64,000 nt of DNA. Origin: Oryzias latipes (lineage: Eukaryota; Chordata; Actinopteri; Beloniformes; Adrianichthyidae). Positions 1-12,500 of this stretch are shown one piece after another. Both the position numbers and the translations under genes were made by a program. Each line of letters starts with the position of its first letter. The stretch's first letter is position 1. Location of the stretch: contig NC_019862.2 in the NCBI RefSeq assembly GCF_002234675.1, positions 19,344,796 through 19,408,795 on the forward strand. The letters run 5' to 3'. Under the pieces are notes generated by a model. It searched no databases. It worked only from the letters and a program-made list of their open reading frames with translations, and was not told where the DNA came from.

Positions 1-1084
1 ATTTTATTTGTCAGGTCCCGTTAAAACCCGTATGTAATGTGACACTTTTATTTGGGTGGGAAAACATTTGGCAAAATAAAAGTTTTTGGAACATTAAAAC
101 AATACAAACACAAAGTGCATGGCTTGTTTGATTGAGACATTGCCAGAAGGCAAAGCACTTTCTGCCACCTTTTATTATTATTATTTGGATTGAAAAAAAA
201 AAAACTGGAATAATTTATGGATGATTAGGGGGGTTCATCTTGCACAATTTGAATAAACATTACTGTCGATGCAGTGATTTACCTGATTTATTCACAAGTG
301 CATTGTTTACAGTGCCAATCTGAACATGTGTGTGGTGTAAATAAATAAATGAATAAAAGATCTTCTAAAAGGACTCTACTTCCATCCAAAAATAGATAGA
401 TACATCAATAAATATAAGATATGAATTAAAGCACAATGAAATACTCCTGAAGAATACACACACTCCTGTTTGGGGGTTAATATTGCAGGTTCTTTGATTT
501 AAGGTAGTTTAGTTTTGTAGAATTAGGTCTTGAAATTTATGGTGGGACATAGACTTTAAAAAAAACCCTGAATCGTTCAATGATGTCACAGAAACACTGT
601 TCTGTATGTTTTTGTTCATTAATCCAGTTGCCTGTCAAAAGGTTTCACCCCCCCCATTTGACATATTTTGAAAATTCCCAAATTCAGAGAGAGAATTCTG
701 CATGACATTAACTTGCTGCTGATTGATCCTTTTGGACTTTAGCGCTGAAGAGTTCATGTAATCCTGGATTAGTGTGTACAGAAACCCTGCTGCAGAAGGA
801 GACTGAACATTAAAAGGACTAAGCTTTCAGTGAATGCATGGTTCTAATGCATTATTTTAGGGGTTAATATTAACATAAAAAGATCAGCAGTTATGACTCT
901 ATTAGCCCTTGATTTTATCCTTTTTTCTTCATGTCACTTTTTCTCTCCTGCCTTTGGGACTTTTCCGTGGCTAAGTCTCGGACAGACTCAGTACGTCTGT
1001 GACACAATTATTATGCAAAACATGATGCTTTTAGAGTAACATCATTTAAAAGATATGCAATAACACATTGCTGTGTTTTACAGA
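1..1084. other. Upstream flank of glrx2, no gene recognised
   Basis: AT-rich sequence with short homopolymers and no ORF that resembles a protein. The glrx2 start codon is directly preceded by a pyrimidine tract and TTTACAG at about 1076-1083, which looks like a splice acceptor. An untranslated or presequence-coding exon may therefore lie further upstream in this stretch or outside the window, but I could not identify it. Confidence 0.5.
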
Positions 1085-2728
1085 ATGGGGAACCTTACCT
1101 CCAGTCATGGGGCTTTGTCCAGCACTGCATGTGTTCAGTTCGTGCAGGTAAGTAGGTGTTTTACAGATCTGTGTTACTGTAGTTGTAGCAGTGTATAGTT
1201 GAGGCTCCTACACATTTTATTTTCAGTTGATTTCTCTAAATCTCCCACACATTTAATGTAATTACGTAAAAGGGTGATTTAAATCTCTTTCGTAGAGGAA
1301 AAAGGGTATTTTTGGTGCTAAATGTTAACTGGTTTAAACAGGTACAAAAACTGTTTATTAAAAAAAAAAGACTTTTTCCAATTTATTTTGAGCTTTTTGA
1401 AAGAAAACATGAACATGGCTTTCCTTAGTTATGTGAAGGAAGCAGTACACAAATCCAGAGAAATCTTAATATTTGAATCCGAAAAAAGTAATAAAATCAC
1501 TAAAGCAAGAGACGCATCTGGAAAAATCTTTGACAAATACTCAAAATAAAATCAAGAGATCTTCATAGAACATTGTTACAATGACAAAAAAAGCTTCATG
1601 TAAATCCCAGGGTCCTCTTCAGAGCTTTCTTCTGAATCAACAGTTTTCTGGAGCATGTCTACTAAAGCTTATGAGCACTACACCTCGCTTGGAAGGCAAA
1701 ACATGTATCAGGTGACAGTTTGCAATGGATTAACTCCAGAGCCATCTGGCTTTGACCATTCCACTGGAAATTTGGTGTGGCCAGACAAACCAGCATTCCT
1801 TCTTAATTTTATTTTCTTAAGGATAAAGATACCCTATTACTTGCTTAGATAACCGAAAGTCCAGGTTCATATCAGTAAAACATATAATCAGCAGGTTCTG
1901 AGGTTCTTTAAGTTTCATTTGTCTCTTTGTCCTTTGAAAAAGGCAGTTTATATAACTGCAAGTGCAACGCCAATGCAGAAAAGTTCATTAAGATTTCATC
2001 ACAACTCATGCTGCCTTCAAGACGTCAGCCTTTCCAGGAACATCCATGCATTTTTCAACAGGCCAATGCAAAAGCATATTGCGCATGCTTTACAAAGTCA
2101 TTGTTGTAGGATAATGGGGTCAGGCCTGTCTGTAGTTCTAACTTCTTACTGAAAAAAAAATGCAATCAAAAAACAAAAGTGACAAACAATGAACTGCCCA
2201 AAATATTAAGGGCTGACAGCCTCTTTCTGTGTTTTTTGTGCTGGTATTTACCAAGATCTTGTTTCTACTCCTTTTTTCAGGAGGTTGTGGCACAAAACTG
2301 CGTTGTCATATTTTCCAAAACCAGCTGTCCGTATTGTAGAATGGCCAAAAATGTCTTTAATGAAATCGGTGCGGCATACAAAGTGATTGAGCTGGATCAG
2401 CATGATGATGGGAGGAGACTGCAAGAAGCATTAGCTCAGATGACTGGTGCCAGAACTGTAAGAACTTTGTGCCCTGTGTTGACATTAGACATCAGTTCCT
2501 TTATACAGTATAGTTTATTTTTTTGGATAAAGTCAAATTTCATTTTCTAATCTACTTCTTCAGGTGCCACGAGTGTTCATCAATGGGAACTGCATCGGTG
2601 GAGGATCAGACACCAAGCAGCTTTACCAGCAGGGGAAGCTGCTGCCTCTCATTGAGCAGTGCACTCCCTGCTGTGCAGCAGCGGGCTCTGAAGGCTCAGG
2701 CAGCGGAGAGTTCAAGTCCGCCAAATGA
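1085..2728 (+). CDS. glrx2: Glutaredoxin 2 (three coding exons)
   Basis: Dithiol glutaredoxin that uses glutathione to reduce disulfides and protein-glutathione mixed disulfides. Coding exons are 1085-1147, 2281-2457 and 2564-2728 (63+177+165 nt, 134 aa), all bounded by GT/AG. The protein begins MGNLTSS; the fold starts near residue 23. The redox motif C37-P-Y-C40 follows VVIFSKTS. The glutathione-binding T80-V81-P82 motif spans the exon 2/3 junction, and the GGGSD loop is at 92-96. The tail after C113 is cysteine-, Gly- and Ser-rich (CTPCC). No mitochondrial presequence is visible in this reading, so the product would be cytosolic or nuclear unless an upstream exon is used. Human GLRX2 has CSYC at the active site; this one has CPYC. 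The neighbour is uchl5, 0.8 kb downstream on the same strand, as in the human order apart from RO60. Family and ortholog are secure; the exact N terminus is less so. Confidence 0.93.
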
Positions 2729-3150
2729 CTAACCGCTCTAGTAATTTTAGGATCCTTTATATATTTATTATATACTTGATCTTATTTTAAATGTCATATG
2801 CTGCTGTGCAAAACATTTGTGTAATTGATGTGTATATTTTCTATTTTTATTTAGATTTTTTTAAATTGGCTTTTACATTGTTATTTCAACAATAGCATTT
2901 TAAACTTTTTTTTAAGTCATACAAGCAAAAGCACTAGATTTCTTATTATTCATATTGTTCTAAAACAAAACAGCACAACTTATAATAATTGTAACGTTAA
3001 TACATACGGCAAATATTTCTTTTTTTTTTTCAAATATAAATCGGCCCTACTGTTTAAAAAAAACCACAAATGTTGTTATATATACAGTTCTGAGTAATCT
3101 AATACCAACACGGATGTTAATAAGTCAATTTGTATATTTATTAATCGTAA

Positions 3151-3156
3151 AATAAA
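3151..3156 (+). terminator. glrx2: Probable glrx2 polyadenylation signal
   Basis: AATAAA about 420 nt after the glrx2 stop and 390 nt before the uchl5 start, in an AT-rich 3' UTR. It is the best-placed canonical hexamer between the two genes. Confidence 0.5.
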
Positions 3157-3549
3157 ACGTATGATGCTCCGGTTCCAGTGTGCACATTCTTGGGTTTGTT
3201 ACATTTGAGGACCTTCGTCTTTTAGAAAGGCGGCTATAAGTATACAACTAACTATAAAACGCATATTTCTCCAAAAGTAATCTGATAACTGTGTTTTGCA
3301 TCACAAATCCATCCACACTTTTGTGTGAAAACATGGATTTCATAGGGTTTTAATTGGTTTTAAACAAACTTAAGTTGAGTTATTTCGGGTCGCGCTGATG
3401 CGGAAACCAAGCGCACAAAGCTAGCCCAAATTGAACGGCATCGCGGTGAAGTCACTATAGATAATTAGCTTGTGTAGCGTTCGCGTTGCTAATCTGTTAG
3501 CATCTTGATATATGTGATTGAAATAGGGACATTTTAAAAGACAATAAAC

Positions 3550-6500
3550 ATGTCTGGCAGCGCAGGGGAATGGTGTCTGATGGAGAGTGACCCTGGGGTG
3601 TTCACGGAGCTTATCAAAGGTTTTGGTGAGTGTCTTGGAGAAGCGCAGCGCCCTCAACACAACTTGGCTATGCACTGACTAACTACACTAGCTCTGGCGG
3701 TCCAGAAGCTAACCAATGTCAATGTACTCCTTATACTATCTTTATGCAAACAATTTGAAAGTGATGGGGCGTGTTTATTTATATTCATTAAAACGGAGAT
3801 ATGTCAAGTCAAACGTATTTACGGTAAACGTCAAATGTGTAGGATTGGCGCTTTTAGGAAACGTGCTAGCCTAAAGGGCTAGCATGATTAGTCAGCGTTC
3901 AAATGAACCGCGCGTCAGTACAAATCTACAATAATGAAAAGGACTGTTTATTTTAAGAAAACGAGTTGAGATGGTCTGTTCTTGATCAGTGAAAATGACC
4001 CATCCAAGCTTTGTCTTCGCCAAGGTTGCAAAGGAGCCCAAGTTGAAGAGATTTGGAGTATGGAGCCGGAGAATTTTGAGAACTTAAAGTACGTTCATTC
4101 GTGTACATTTTTAAAAGTGGAACATTTCCTCCGATAACGGACGTTTATTTTCTGTGCTCTATTATTTCAGACCAGTTCATGGCTTGATTTTTCTGTTCAA
4201 ATGGCAACCCGGAGAAGAGCCAGCCGGATCAATTGTTCAGGACTCAAGGCTAGACCATATCTTTTTTGCCAAACAGGTATGAATCAAATATATTGATCAT
4301 TTATTTTTACATATGTTTGATTTACCATCCAATTCTGACTTGCAATATAAAAAAAATACAGCTTTTAGTGTTTATTGTGCATCAGTACTCTTATCATCTT
4401 TTAATCTATTGTAAAAGTGTTCCTAGTAGTCTTTTATGCCGTGTTTAGTATGTAAGTACAAAAAAAAATCTATTTAGTTTCAATGACGGAGTTACTGCAG
4501 TAGTTTAACTGAAATTCGGCTCTGAGTTGTGGGCAGAACTGCGGACTGCGTGGACCCTGTTCTCATTTTTGATTTGAAATGGTTTATTTCAAGCAATCAA
4601 AATAGAAATAATACACAAAAACAATATAATCATCAGTTATACATTCATACAGTAACTAATCAAACTTAGGATAATTAGACATAATTAATAAATATTGCTT
4701 GAAAGGGAGTGGAAGGAAGCAAACTTATATAATCCCACCCCGTTATACTATAACCATTTTATTACATGATTTATCAATATCCGGTTCCTAGGTTTTATCA
4801 GACAGAATTAACAATCATAAGGTATCAATAAAGCAGATGCCAAAGATGAATTACTGAAGTACTACGTCAAAAATAACTATTTTAGAAATCAACATGGCAA
4901 ATGCAGCATCTGAAATATATGCAAATTATGTTGCTTTCAAAAGTCATTCATATGCTTTAAAACATAATACTATATCAGTAAAATAGACACAACACTGTTT
5001 CAGGAATTTTCATAGCAAAGTATCAAAAGTTAAAAACATGTGCAAAGTTATGCTACATTAGGAAAGATTTTTGAATCAATTTATCAATTTTAGGAGCTAG
5101 TGAAGTAATATCATCGAAAGTCAATCAATTTAACAATTTTCAAAAGTGATTAATCATTTGTTTTACTCTTTTTATATATATATATTTTTTTGTATTTTTA
5201 TTTTATTTTTTTATATAATAAAGTAATGCTGTAGGGGAAAAATAAAAAGGGTCCATAAACTGTCGAATTGTCCAAGGTTGGCATTTCTTCTTTTACTGAT
5301 AACAGCCGATTTTCTTGGTTTAAACAGTTAATAGTTTTCTTCCATGTTATGTCTGCAGACATTAGATTCAGGTCCATATCCTTCTTCAGCTGATATCAGC
5401 TGCGGTGAAAGTTGAGGTCAAGTTGTCTGCAAGTCAGAACTCTGCTTTTATTCAGGTTACGTCAGACATACAGAGAGAGTGATGAATCCACGTGTCATAT
5501 TTCTTGAAATTATTTGGCTCTTTGATTTATTACTCCACGTTGTTTCAGACAACCGTAATCAAGCACTTCTCAAAGTCCTTCATGGTGTTCACGACCAGAA
5601 CCTTGGATCGGTCCTCTGGACCGAGTGGTTTGACGTAAATCCTGCAGCCTTTAACCCAAGTGTTCTCAATCTGCTTACGCTTCCTGAGAAGCCGTGCATG
5701 TTTTGAGATTTCAGCATTCCTTCTGGTCAGATGGTCGTTCAGATAAACAGCAGATCCTCTGAGATTTTTGCGTTGATTCATCAGAGCTAGCTTGTGTTTG
5801 AGATTCACAAACCTGATGAGGATCGCTGGTTTATCCGTCTCCTTTCTCCTGGGGAGCAGGTGGCAGGTCTGGATGGTATTGAGATCCAGGGAAATCCCTT
5901 TAGATGTGAGAAATGTTTCCATTTGGAGTACCAGAGACTCTCCACCGATCTCCGTATTAGAACTGCTAGCTACGCTAGCGCTAGCAGGGCTCCAGACTAA
6001 CTTTTTTCACTAGGAGCACAGTGGCCCCTAACTGAAAATTTTAGGGGCACAACCAGAAAATTTAGGGGCGCATACCGTAAATCAACATGCTAACCAAATC
6101 TACTAATTTCCACTGTATTAAGAATAAATACTTTAATAATAGATGCAGAAATTACAATGCGCTGTTTCTAATTCAGTGTCACATTTTAATCTCCACTTTT
6201 GAAAATTCAACAACAGGTAAACTGACAGCACCATCGCTGTCATGACAGTACAAATGAGTAAAGAAAACGGATGGAAATTTATCTTTGTGACACCAAATAG
6301 GTGCAGCCAAGATGCACAATAAGCGTGTTTGAGATCACCCAGGTGAACTCAACGCTGAGCAGATCACCTGGGGCCTGTTTCAGAAAGGAGGTTGAGTGTA
6401 AACTCTGAGTGCATTAACCCTGAAATCAGGGAAACCCTGGGTTTTCCGTTTCAGAATGAGAGATTTGTTAAACCAGAGAAAGCCGAGTAAGTCAAACCCG

Positions 6501-9500
6501 TTTCTGAAAGAGAGGTAACTTCTACTCGGAGTCCGTATCCATGGTTACCTATGCTGTGAACCTAACCTGGTCGGGAGCAGGTTTTATTCTCCAAACTCGA
6601 AGTTTCTGCTGGTCCCCTCCCCTTTTTAAAGACGAACGACGTATTTTTCGCTTTAACCTTCATTGCCCACATTTCCGTCACACAGAGACGGTCTAAGTGA
6701 CAAGAATGGCTTGTCCTTTTTTGGAGGACCCAATAGACGAGGAGGCTGCATTAATTCATAGAGAATTATATTTACCTCGTACGAGGATTTTGAGAAGACT
6801 CGATTTCTTTTTCACTTTTAACTGCTGCCATGTTATTTTAATTCCTGCAGGATTGCATCTACGTGAAAATGAAATCAGGGACATTGAATTAGATTAATGT
6901 AACAATTATTTTATGGAAACACAATTTGCTAGCACTGCTTAGTTTCTTAATCCCGTATAAACCTATACCACTTGATCAATACAAGGGTAGTGTTGCAGCG
7001 TGTGTGTGCTGAGCGGGGTGCGAGCCACGAGAGACAAGGGGAGGGGCGATTGCAGGTGCAGATGGGGGGGGGGGGGGGGGGGGTGAGCACGGAGCGGAGG
7101 TGTGTGCGTGGTATATATTGTGTGTTCGGAGGACGGAGCACTTAGTTAAATAAAGAGAAGGTGTCATTCTCAGAATAACTGTTTTGGAGTCATTCTTAAT
7201 CCGCTCTGGAGGTTGAGGGTTTCCAACGGGAAGTGAACCCCGAAGGAGAATTCCCTTCGGCCCAGAAGGAAATCTCCCCTGCGCTTCTGACCACGGTCGG
7301 AAAGAAGAGAGAAAAGAAAGGAGAAGCCTTCGCGCAGCGAAAGGTTCAACAGTAGACAAAAGTTCACTTTTAAACACAATTGCATGTATTAATATTAAAC
7401 TGACCAACGTTTGCAAGAGGGGAAGGTTAACAAAAAGTCCTCTAAACATTACCGACGTTAAAGGCATTTTTCCCCAGATTGGTTCTGTACACTATGCAGC
7501 ATTTCATGCATTTACACCAGGAATAACACTTCAAAAGTACTCCTAAATATCACCATTTTTTATTTCACACCGTACGCTATTTAAAAAGTTATTACAGTCA
7601 ATATTTTATAACAATGATTTAAATGCAAACTTAGGCATTAACTTGAGCATCTATGTTTTCCACGCTTACTGTCTCTGTTTTGCAGATGCAGCGGTGTTGC
7701 TTTTCTTCAGGAATATGTGCTCATATTCACTGTAACTCTGCAGCAGCACGTCAAGTTCAGCTGGCGAAAAATACGCAGACCTCTTTTTTTCACGGTTGCC
7801 ATGGTGACTCGTGATATCTGCGCTCCATTGGCGCTAATGGCTTCTTATAGTCGCGGTGCTCACGCTCACCTCCGAATCAGTCCACTCAGAGTTGATTGAA
7901 CTAACTCGGAACAGCTTCTCTGAAACAGAAAACTCAGAGTTGTTAATCTCCTGATTGACCAACTCAGAGTTCAAGTTCAACCTCAGAGTTGGTCGAACCT
8001 CCTTTCTGAAACAGGCCCCTGGTGTGAGACATATATTTTTGTTTTTGCTCCAACATCAACTGTCAATCATCATTGGTCTCCCCAACGATCCAGGCGAGCC
8101 GCTGGTTCATCTCAAACACGTCTATCGTTGCATTTTCCCCACGTATTTTCAGTGTGTCTAAAACTAATGTTGTTTTTGCCCGCACGTGTTTAAAGTTCAA
8201 GTCCCGTTAGCTGTCACGCATGTAGGTGTGGGACATTTATTCTCCTCAGCTGACCCGACTCCCGCGGGAGCGGTGTGCTGCCGTGACAGCCGTGCATAAC
8301 TGTTTGATGCGCCGCCGTAACCGTAACCAAAACACTAAACCTTCCTCCGGGTCTGTGAGACCCAGAGAAAAGTTCAGCACGGACTGCATGTATTCAGAAA
8401 ATTACGAGCGAATAGATACGTTCTAGAAAGGAAAGTAAGGAACTCCTTAGTGTGGTCCGGGGAGGGAGGGGGCTGTCAGGTTTCCTGCTTTCAAGCCCTG
8501 TCATTGTCCCGCCCCCAAGAGTAATTTACACCACTGTGATTGGTTGGTCATCTCCGTGCACGACAATGAAAAAGTGTCATTCATTAAAACTGGCGGGCTG
8601 CAGTAACATTAAACCTTCATATTAAGGCGGGGACCGCAAAATATCATCTTGGGGGCCGCAAATAGCCCGCGGGCCACGAATTTGAGACCCCTGCTTTACA
8701 TTAGCCGCAGGTCGGAAGAATGAATCAATGGTTCGCTTGCTCATAGCTCAGACGCACATATCAGGTTGTGACTATATTTGTCTCCGTTTCCTTCCCACAG
8801 ATGTTTACGCGCGCGCGAATATCTCTAGGCCCCGCCCCTCCACATATTTTAGCCACTTACAGTGACTTACTCTTCTCACACGCAGTGGCCGCCTCACAGA
8901 CGGGCATCACGCGAGAGTGTGTGCTCGCGTTTCATGAGTATGTGCGCGAGTGTGTGTCTGCCTGCGTGCGTGTGCGCTCGCGTCTCAGATTATTTCATTG
9001 ATCATTGACGTGCCCCTTCCACGTTTAATGTATAAAAAATACGGAGGGTGGGGGAGGCAAATTTACTGGTCGACTGGATGTAAAATTCAGTCGCACACTC
9101 TCAAATTTTGGTCGCAAAATGCGAGCAATTGGTCGCAGTCTGGAGCCCTGGCTAGCATTAGCAGTGCTAGCTCCAGCTGCATTCAGCTTCGCTCGAGGCT
9201 TGATCGGTACTCCAGTGAGAATGACATTATTCATCCTTACTTGCTGTTCCACATCGTCCAGTCTTTTCTCCAGAATCTCGACCCGGTTTTCTCGCTGCTC
9301 GTTTTGAGCCCGAAATCTTCGGAACTCTTCCATCATCTCCCAGAGTGGTGTTAGCTTAGCCGACACTTGATCCATAAAACTTTTCAGCGTTTCTTGAATA
9401 ATGTCAAGAGACTTTTTGAGATCTTCATATTCCTGGGGTTTCTTCGGGGGCATGGTCAGCTCTCTTTTTTGGAGAAAAATCAACTTTTTAAGTAATTTGA

Positions 9501-12500
9501 AGATAGTTGTATTCGCAGAGAGGCACGCCACGCGTCCTGCTGTATAACCCGGAACCGGAAGTACATTTCCCATCATCCCTTTGTTTATACTCTCTCCCAC
9601 TAGCTTACAGCTCCTCACACCCCCAAGCTAACATTACTGGTGCAACAAATATGGCGAGGAATACTGTAGCTATTCAGTCGTACATTTTAGAGCCAGATGC
9701 CAACTCAAACAGAGAAAAGGAAGACTTACACGGATATATTTGTCTGGAATTGGAGGCATTGGATTGGAGCGTAGCAGGGAACATGTGACCTGTCGACTGT
9801 ATCGCCTACGTCACTGCTAGGCTTTTTCCAGCTGCATTTGTTCATCTGCTCCTAATTCACTACGGTTTAATTAAAGGAAAACTCAGAAATTTAGCAATTT
9901 TCATCTTCTTCTTCTTTCTCTTTCGGCTTTTCCCATCAGGGGTCGCCACAGCGAATCATCCTTTTCCACCTCACTCTATCATGAACATCTTCTACCCTAA
10001 CATTAGCCAACTTCATGTCCTCTGTTAAGACATCCATGTATCTCCTCTTTGGCCGTCCTCTTGCCCTTCTGCCAGGCAGCTCCATCTCCAACATCCTTCT
10101 ACCAATATATCCACTATCCCTCCTCTGAACATGTCCAAACCATCTCAGTCTGGCTTCTCTGACTTTGTCCCTAACACAGGCAACATGAGCCGTCCCTCTG
10201 ATGTACTCGTTCCTTATCCTGTCTAACCTGGTCACTCCTAAAGAGAACCTCAACATCTTCATCTCCGCTACCTCCATCTCAGCCTCTTGTCTCTGTCTCA
10301 CTGCTACCGTCTCTAACCCATAGAGCAGAGCTGGTCTCACCACTGTCTTGTACACCTTTCCTTTGAGTCTTGCTGACACTCTTCTGTCACACAACACTCC
10401 TGACACTTTCCTCCACCCGCTCCAACCTGCCTGTACTCGCCTCTTCACCTCTTTTCCACACTCCCCATCACACTGAACTGTTGACCCCAAGTACTTAAAC
10501 TCCTGCACCTTCTTCACCTCAGCCCCCTGTAACCTAACGCTTCTACCTTGATCCCTCTCGTTCAGACACATGTATTCTGTCTTACTATGACTGACCTTCA
10601 TGCCTCTTCTTTCCAGAGCAAACCTCCACCTCTCTAGCTGTTCCTCCACCTGCTCTCTACTCTCACTGCAAATTACAATGTCATCTGCAAACATCATTGT
10701 CCAGGGAGATTCCTGTCTTACCTCGTCTGTCAGCCTGTCCATCAGCATAGCAAACAAAAAAGGACTCAAAGCTGATCCTTGGTGTAGTCCCACCTCCACC
10801 TTGAACTCCTCTGTCTGACCTACAGCACATCTCACCACCGTCATACTTCTCTCATACATGTCCTGAACTACTCTGACATACTTCTCTGCCACTCCAGACA
10901 ATCTCATACAGTACCACAGCTCCTCCCTCGGCACCCTGTCATACGCCTTCTCTAAATCTACGAACACACAATGCAGCTCCTTCTGACCATCTCTGTACTT
11001 TTCCATCAACATTCTCAAAGCAAAAATGGCATCAGTGGTGCTCTTACGGGGCATGAAACCATACTGCTGCTCACAAATCTCCACCTTCTTCCTAAGCCTG
11101 GCTTCCACTACTCTTTCCCACAGCTTCATTGTGTGGCTCATCAACTTTATTCCTCTATAGTTGCTGCAGTTCTGCGTGTCACCCTTGTTCTTAAAGATCG
11201 GAACCAGAACGCTTCTCCTCCATTCCTCGGGCATCTTCTCACTCTCTAAAATCCTATTGAACAACCTCGTTAGAAATTCCACTGCTGTCTCTCCTAAGCA
11301 CTTCCATACCTCCACAGGTACCTCATCAGGACCAACGGCCTTTCCGCTCTTCATCCTTTTCAGAGCCTTCCTAACCTCATCCTTTCCAATCTCTGCTACT
11401 TCCTGCTCCACAACAACCACATCTTCCTCCCTTCTTTCCCTGTCATTTTCCACGTTCATCAGCTCCTCAAAATACTCCTTCCATCTTTTCTGTACACTCT
11501 CCTGGGTTGTTAGCACCTTTCCATCTCTGTCCTTTATCACTCTTACCTGTTGCACGTCCTTCCCATCTCTGTCTCTCTGTCTGGCTAGTCTGTACAAGTC
11601 CTTCTCTCCTTCCTTTGTGTCTAACCTGTCATATAGCTCATCGTAAGCTTTCTGTTTGGCCTTTGCCACCTCTCTCTTCACTCTACGCTGCGCTTCCTTG
11701 TACTCCTGTCTACCTTCCTCAGTCCTTTCTACATCCCACTTCTTTTTAGCCAACCTCTTCCTCTGGACGCATTCCTGTACTTCCTCATTCCACCACCAAG
11801 TCTCTTTACCGTCTTTCCTCTTTCCAGATGACACACCAAGCACCTTCCTACCTGTTTCCCTGATAATCTCTGCTGTAGTTTCCCAGTCATCTGGAAGCTC
11901 ATCCTGACCACCCAGGACCTGTCTCAACTTCTGCCTAAATTCCTCACAAGTTTCTTCATTCTGTAGCTTCCACCACTTGGTCTTCTTTTCTGTTTTCCCT
12001 CTCTTCTTCTTCCTGACCTCCAGAGTCATCTTACACACCACCATGCGGTGCTGTCTGGCTACACTCTCTCCTACTACCACTTTGCAGTCATTAACCTCTC
12101 TCAAATGACCTCGTCTGCATAGGATGTAGTCCACCTGAGTACTCCTACCTCCACTTCTGTATGTCACTCTATGTTCCTCTCTCTTCTGGAAGTAAGTGTT
12201 GACTACAGCCATTTCCATCCTCTTCGCAAAGTCCACCACCATCTGTCCCTCCAGATTCCTTTCCTTCACACCAAACCTGCCCATCACCTCCTCATCACCT
12301 CTGTTGCCCTCACCAACATGCCCATTAAAGTCTGCTCCAATAACAACTCTCTCTCCTCTGGGAAAACTCTCTATGACCTCATCCAACTCACTCCAGAATC
12401 TCTCCTTCACTTCTAACTCACAGCCAACCTGTGGCGCATACCCACTGACTACATTCACCATCACCCCTTCAATTTCCAACTTTAGGCTCATCATCCTGTC

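Larger units (their letters stand above)
5985..9150. mobile_element. hAT-type DNA transposon (non-autonomous) inserted in ORF1
   Basis: The terminal inverted repeats are CAGGGCTCCAGACT at 5985-5998 and its exact complement at 9137-9150. CAGGG... ends are typical of hAT elements. Both flanks contain GCTAGC, consistent with part of an 8-bp duplication, but the target itself is rich in GCTAGC so the exact duplication is uncertain. No hAT transposase ORF is visible. Internal sequence includes a nested Harbinger-type element and one end of a second hAT family. Confidence 0.7.
4569..9535 (-). mobile_element. L1-like non-LTR element with ORF1 but no reverse transcriptase, interrupted by a hAT transposon
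   Basis: Read on the minus strand, a 5' region (about 9535-9454) is followed by an ORF1 in two parts (9453-9151, then 5984-5545). A roughly 1-kb 3' region ends near 4569 with an A-rich tail typical of fish LINE 3' ends. The 3.2-kb hAT element at 5985-9150 lies between the two ORF1 halves. No endonuclease or RT coding is visible between the ORF1 stop and the 3' end, so this is either an internally deleted L1-type copy or a non-autonomous ORF1-only element. The outer boundaries are approximate because I did not find clear target-site duplications. Confidence 0.6.

Noticed and set aside
1655-2152. Small open frames in glrx2 intron 1
   Set aside because: No similarity to known proteins and no splice context linking them to glrx2.
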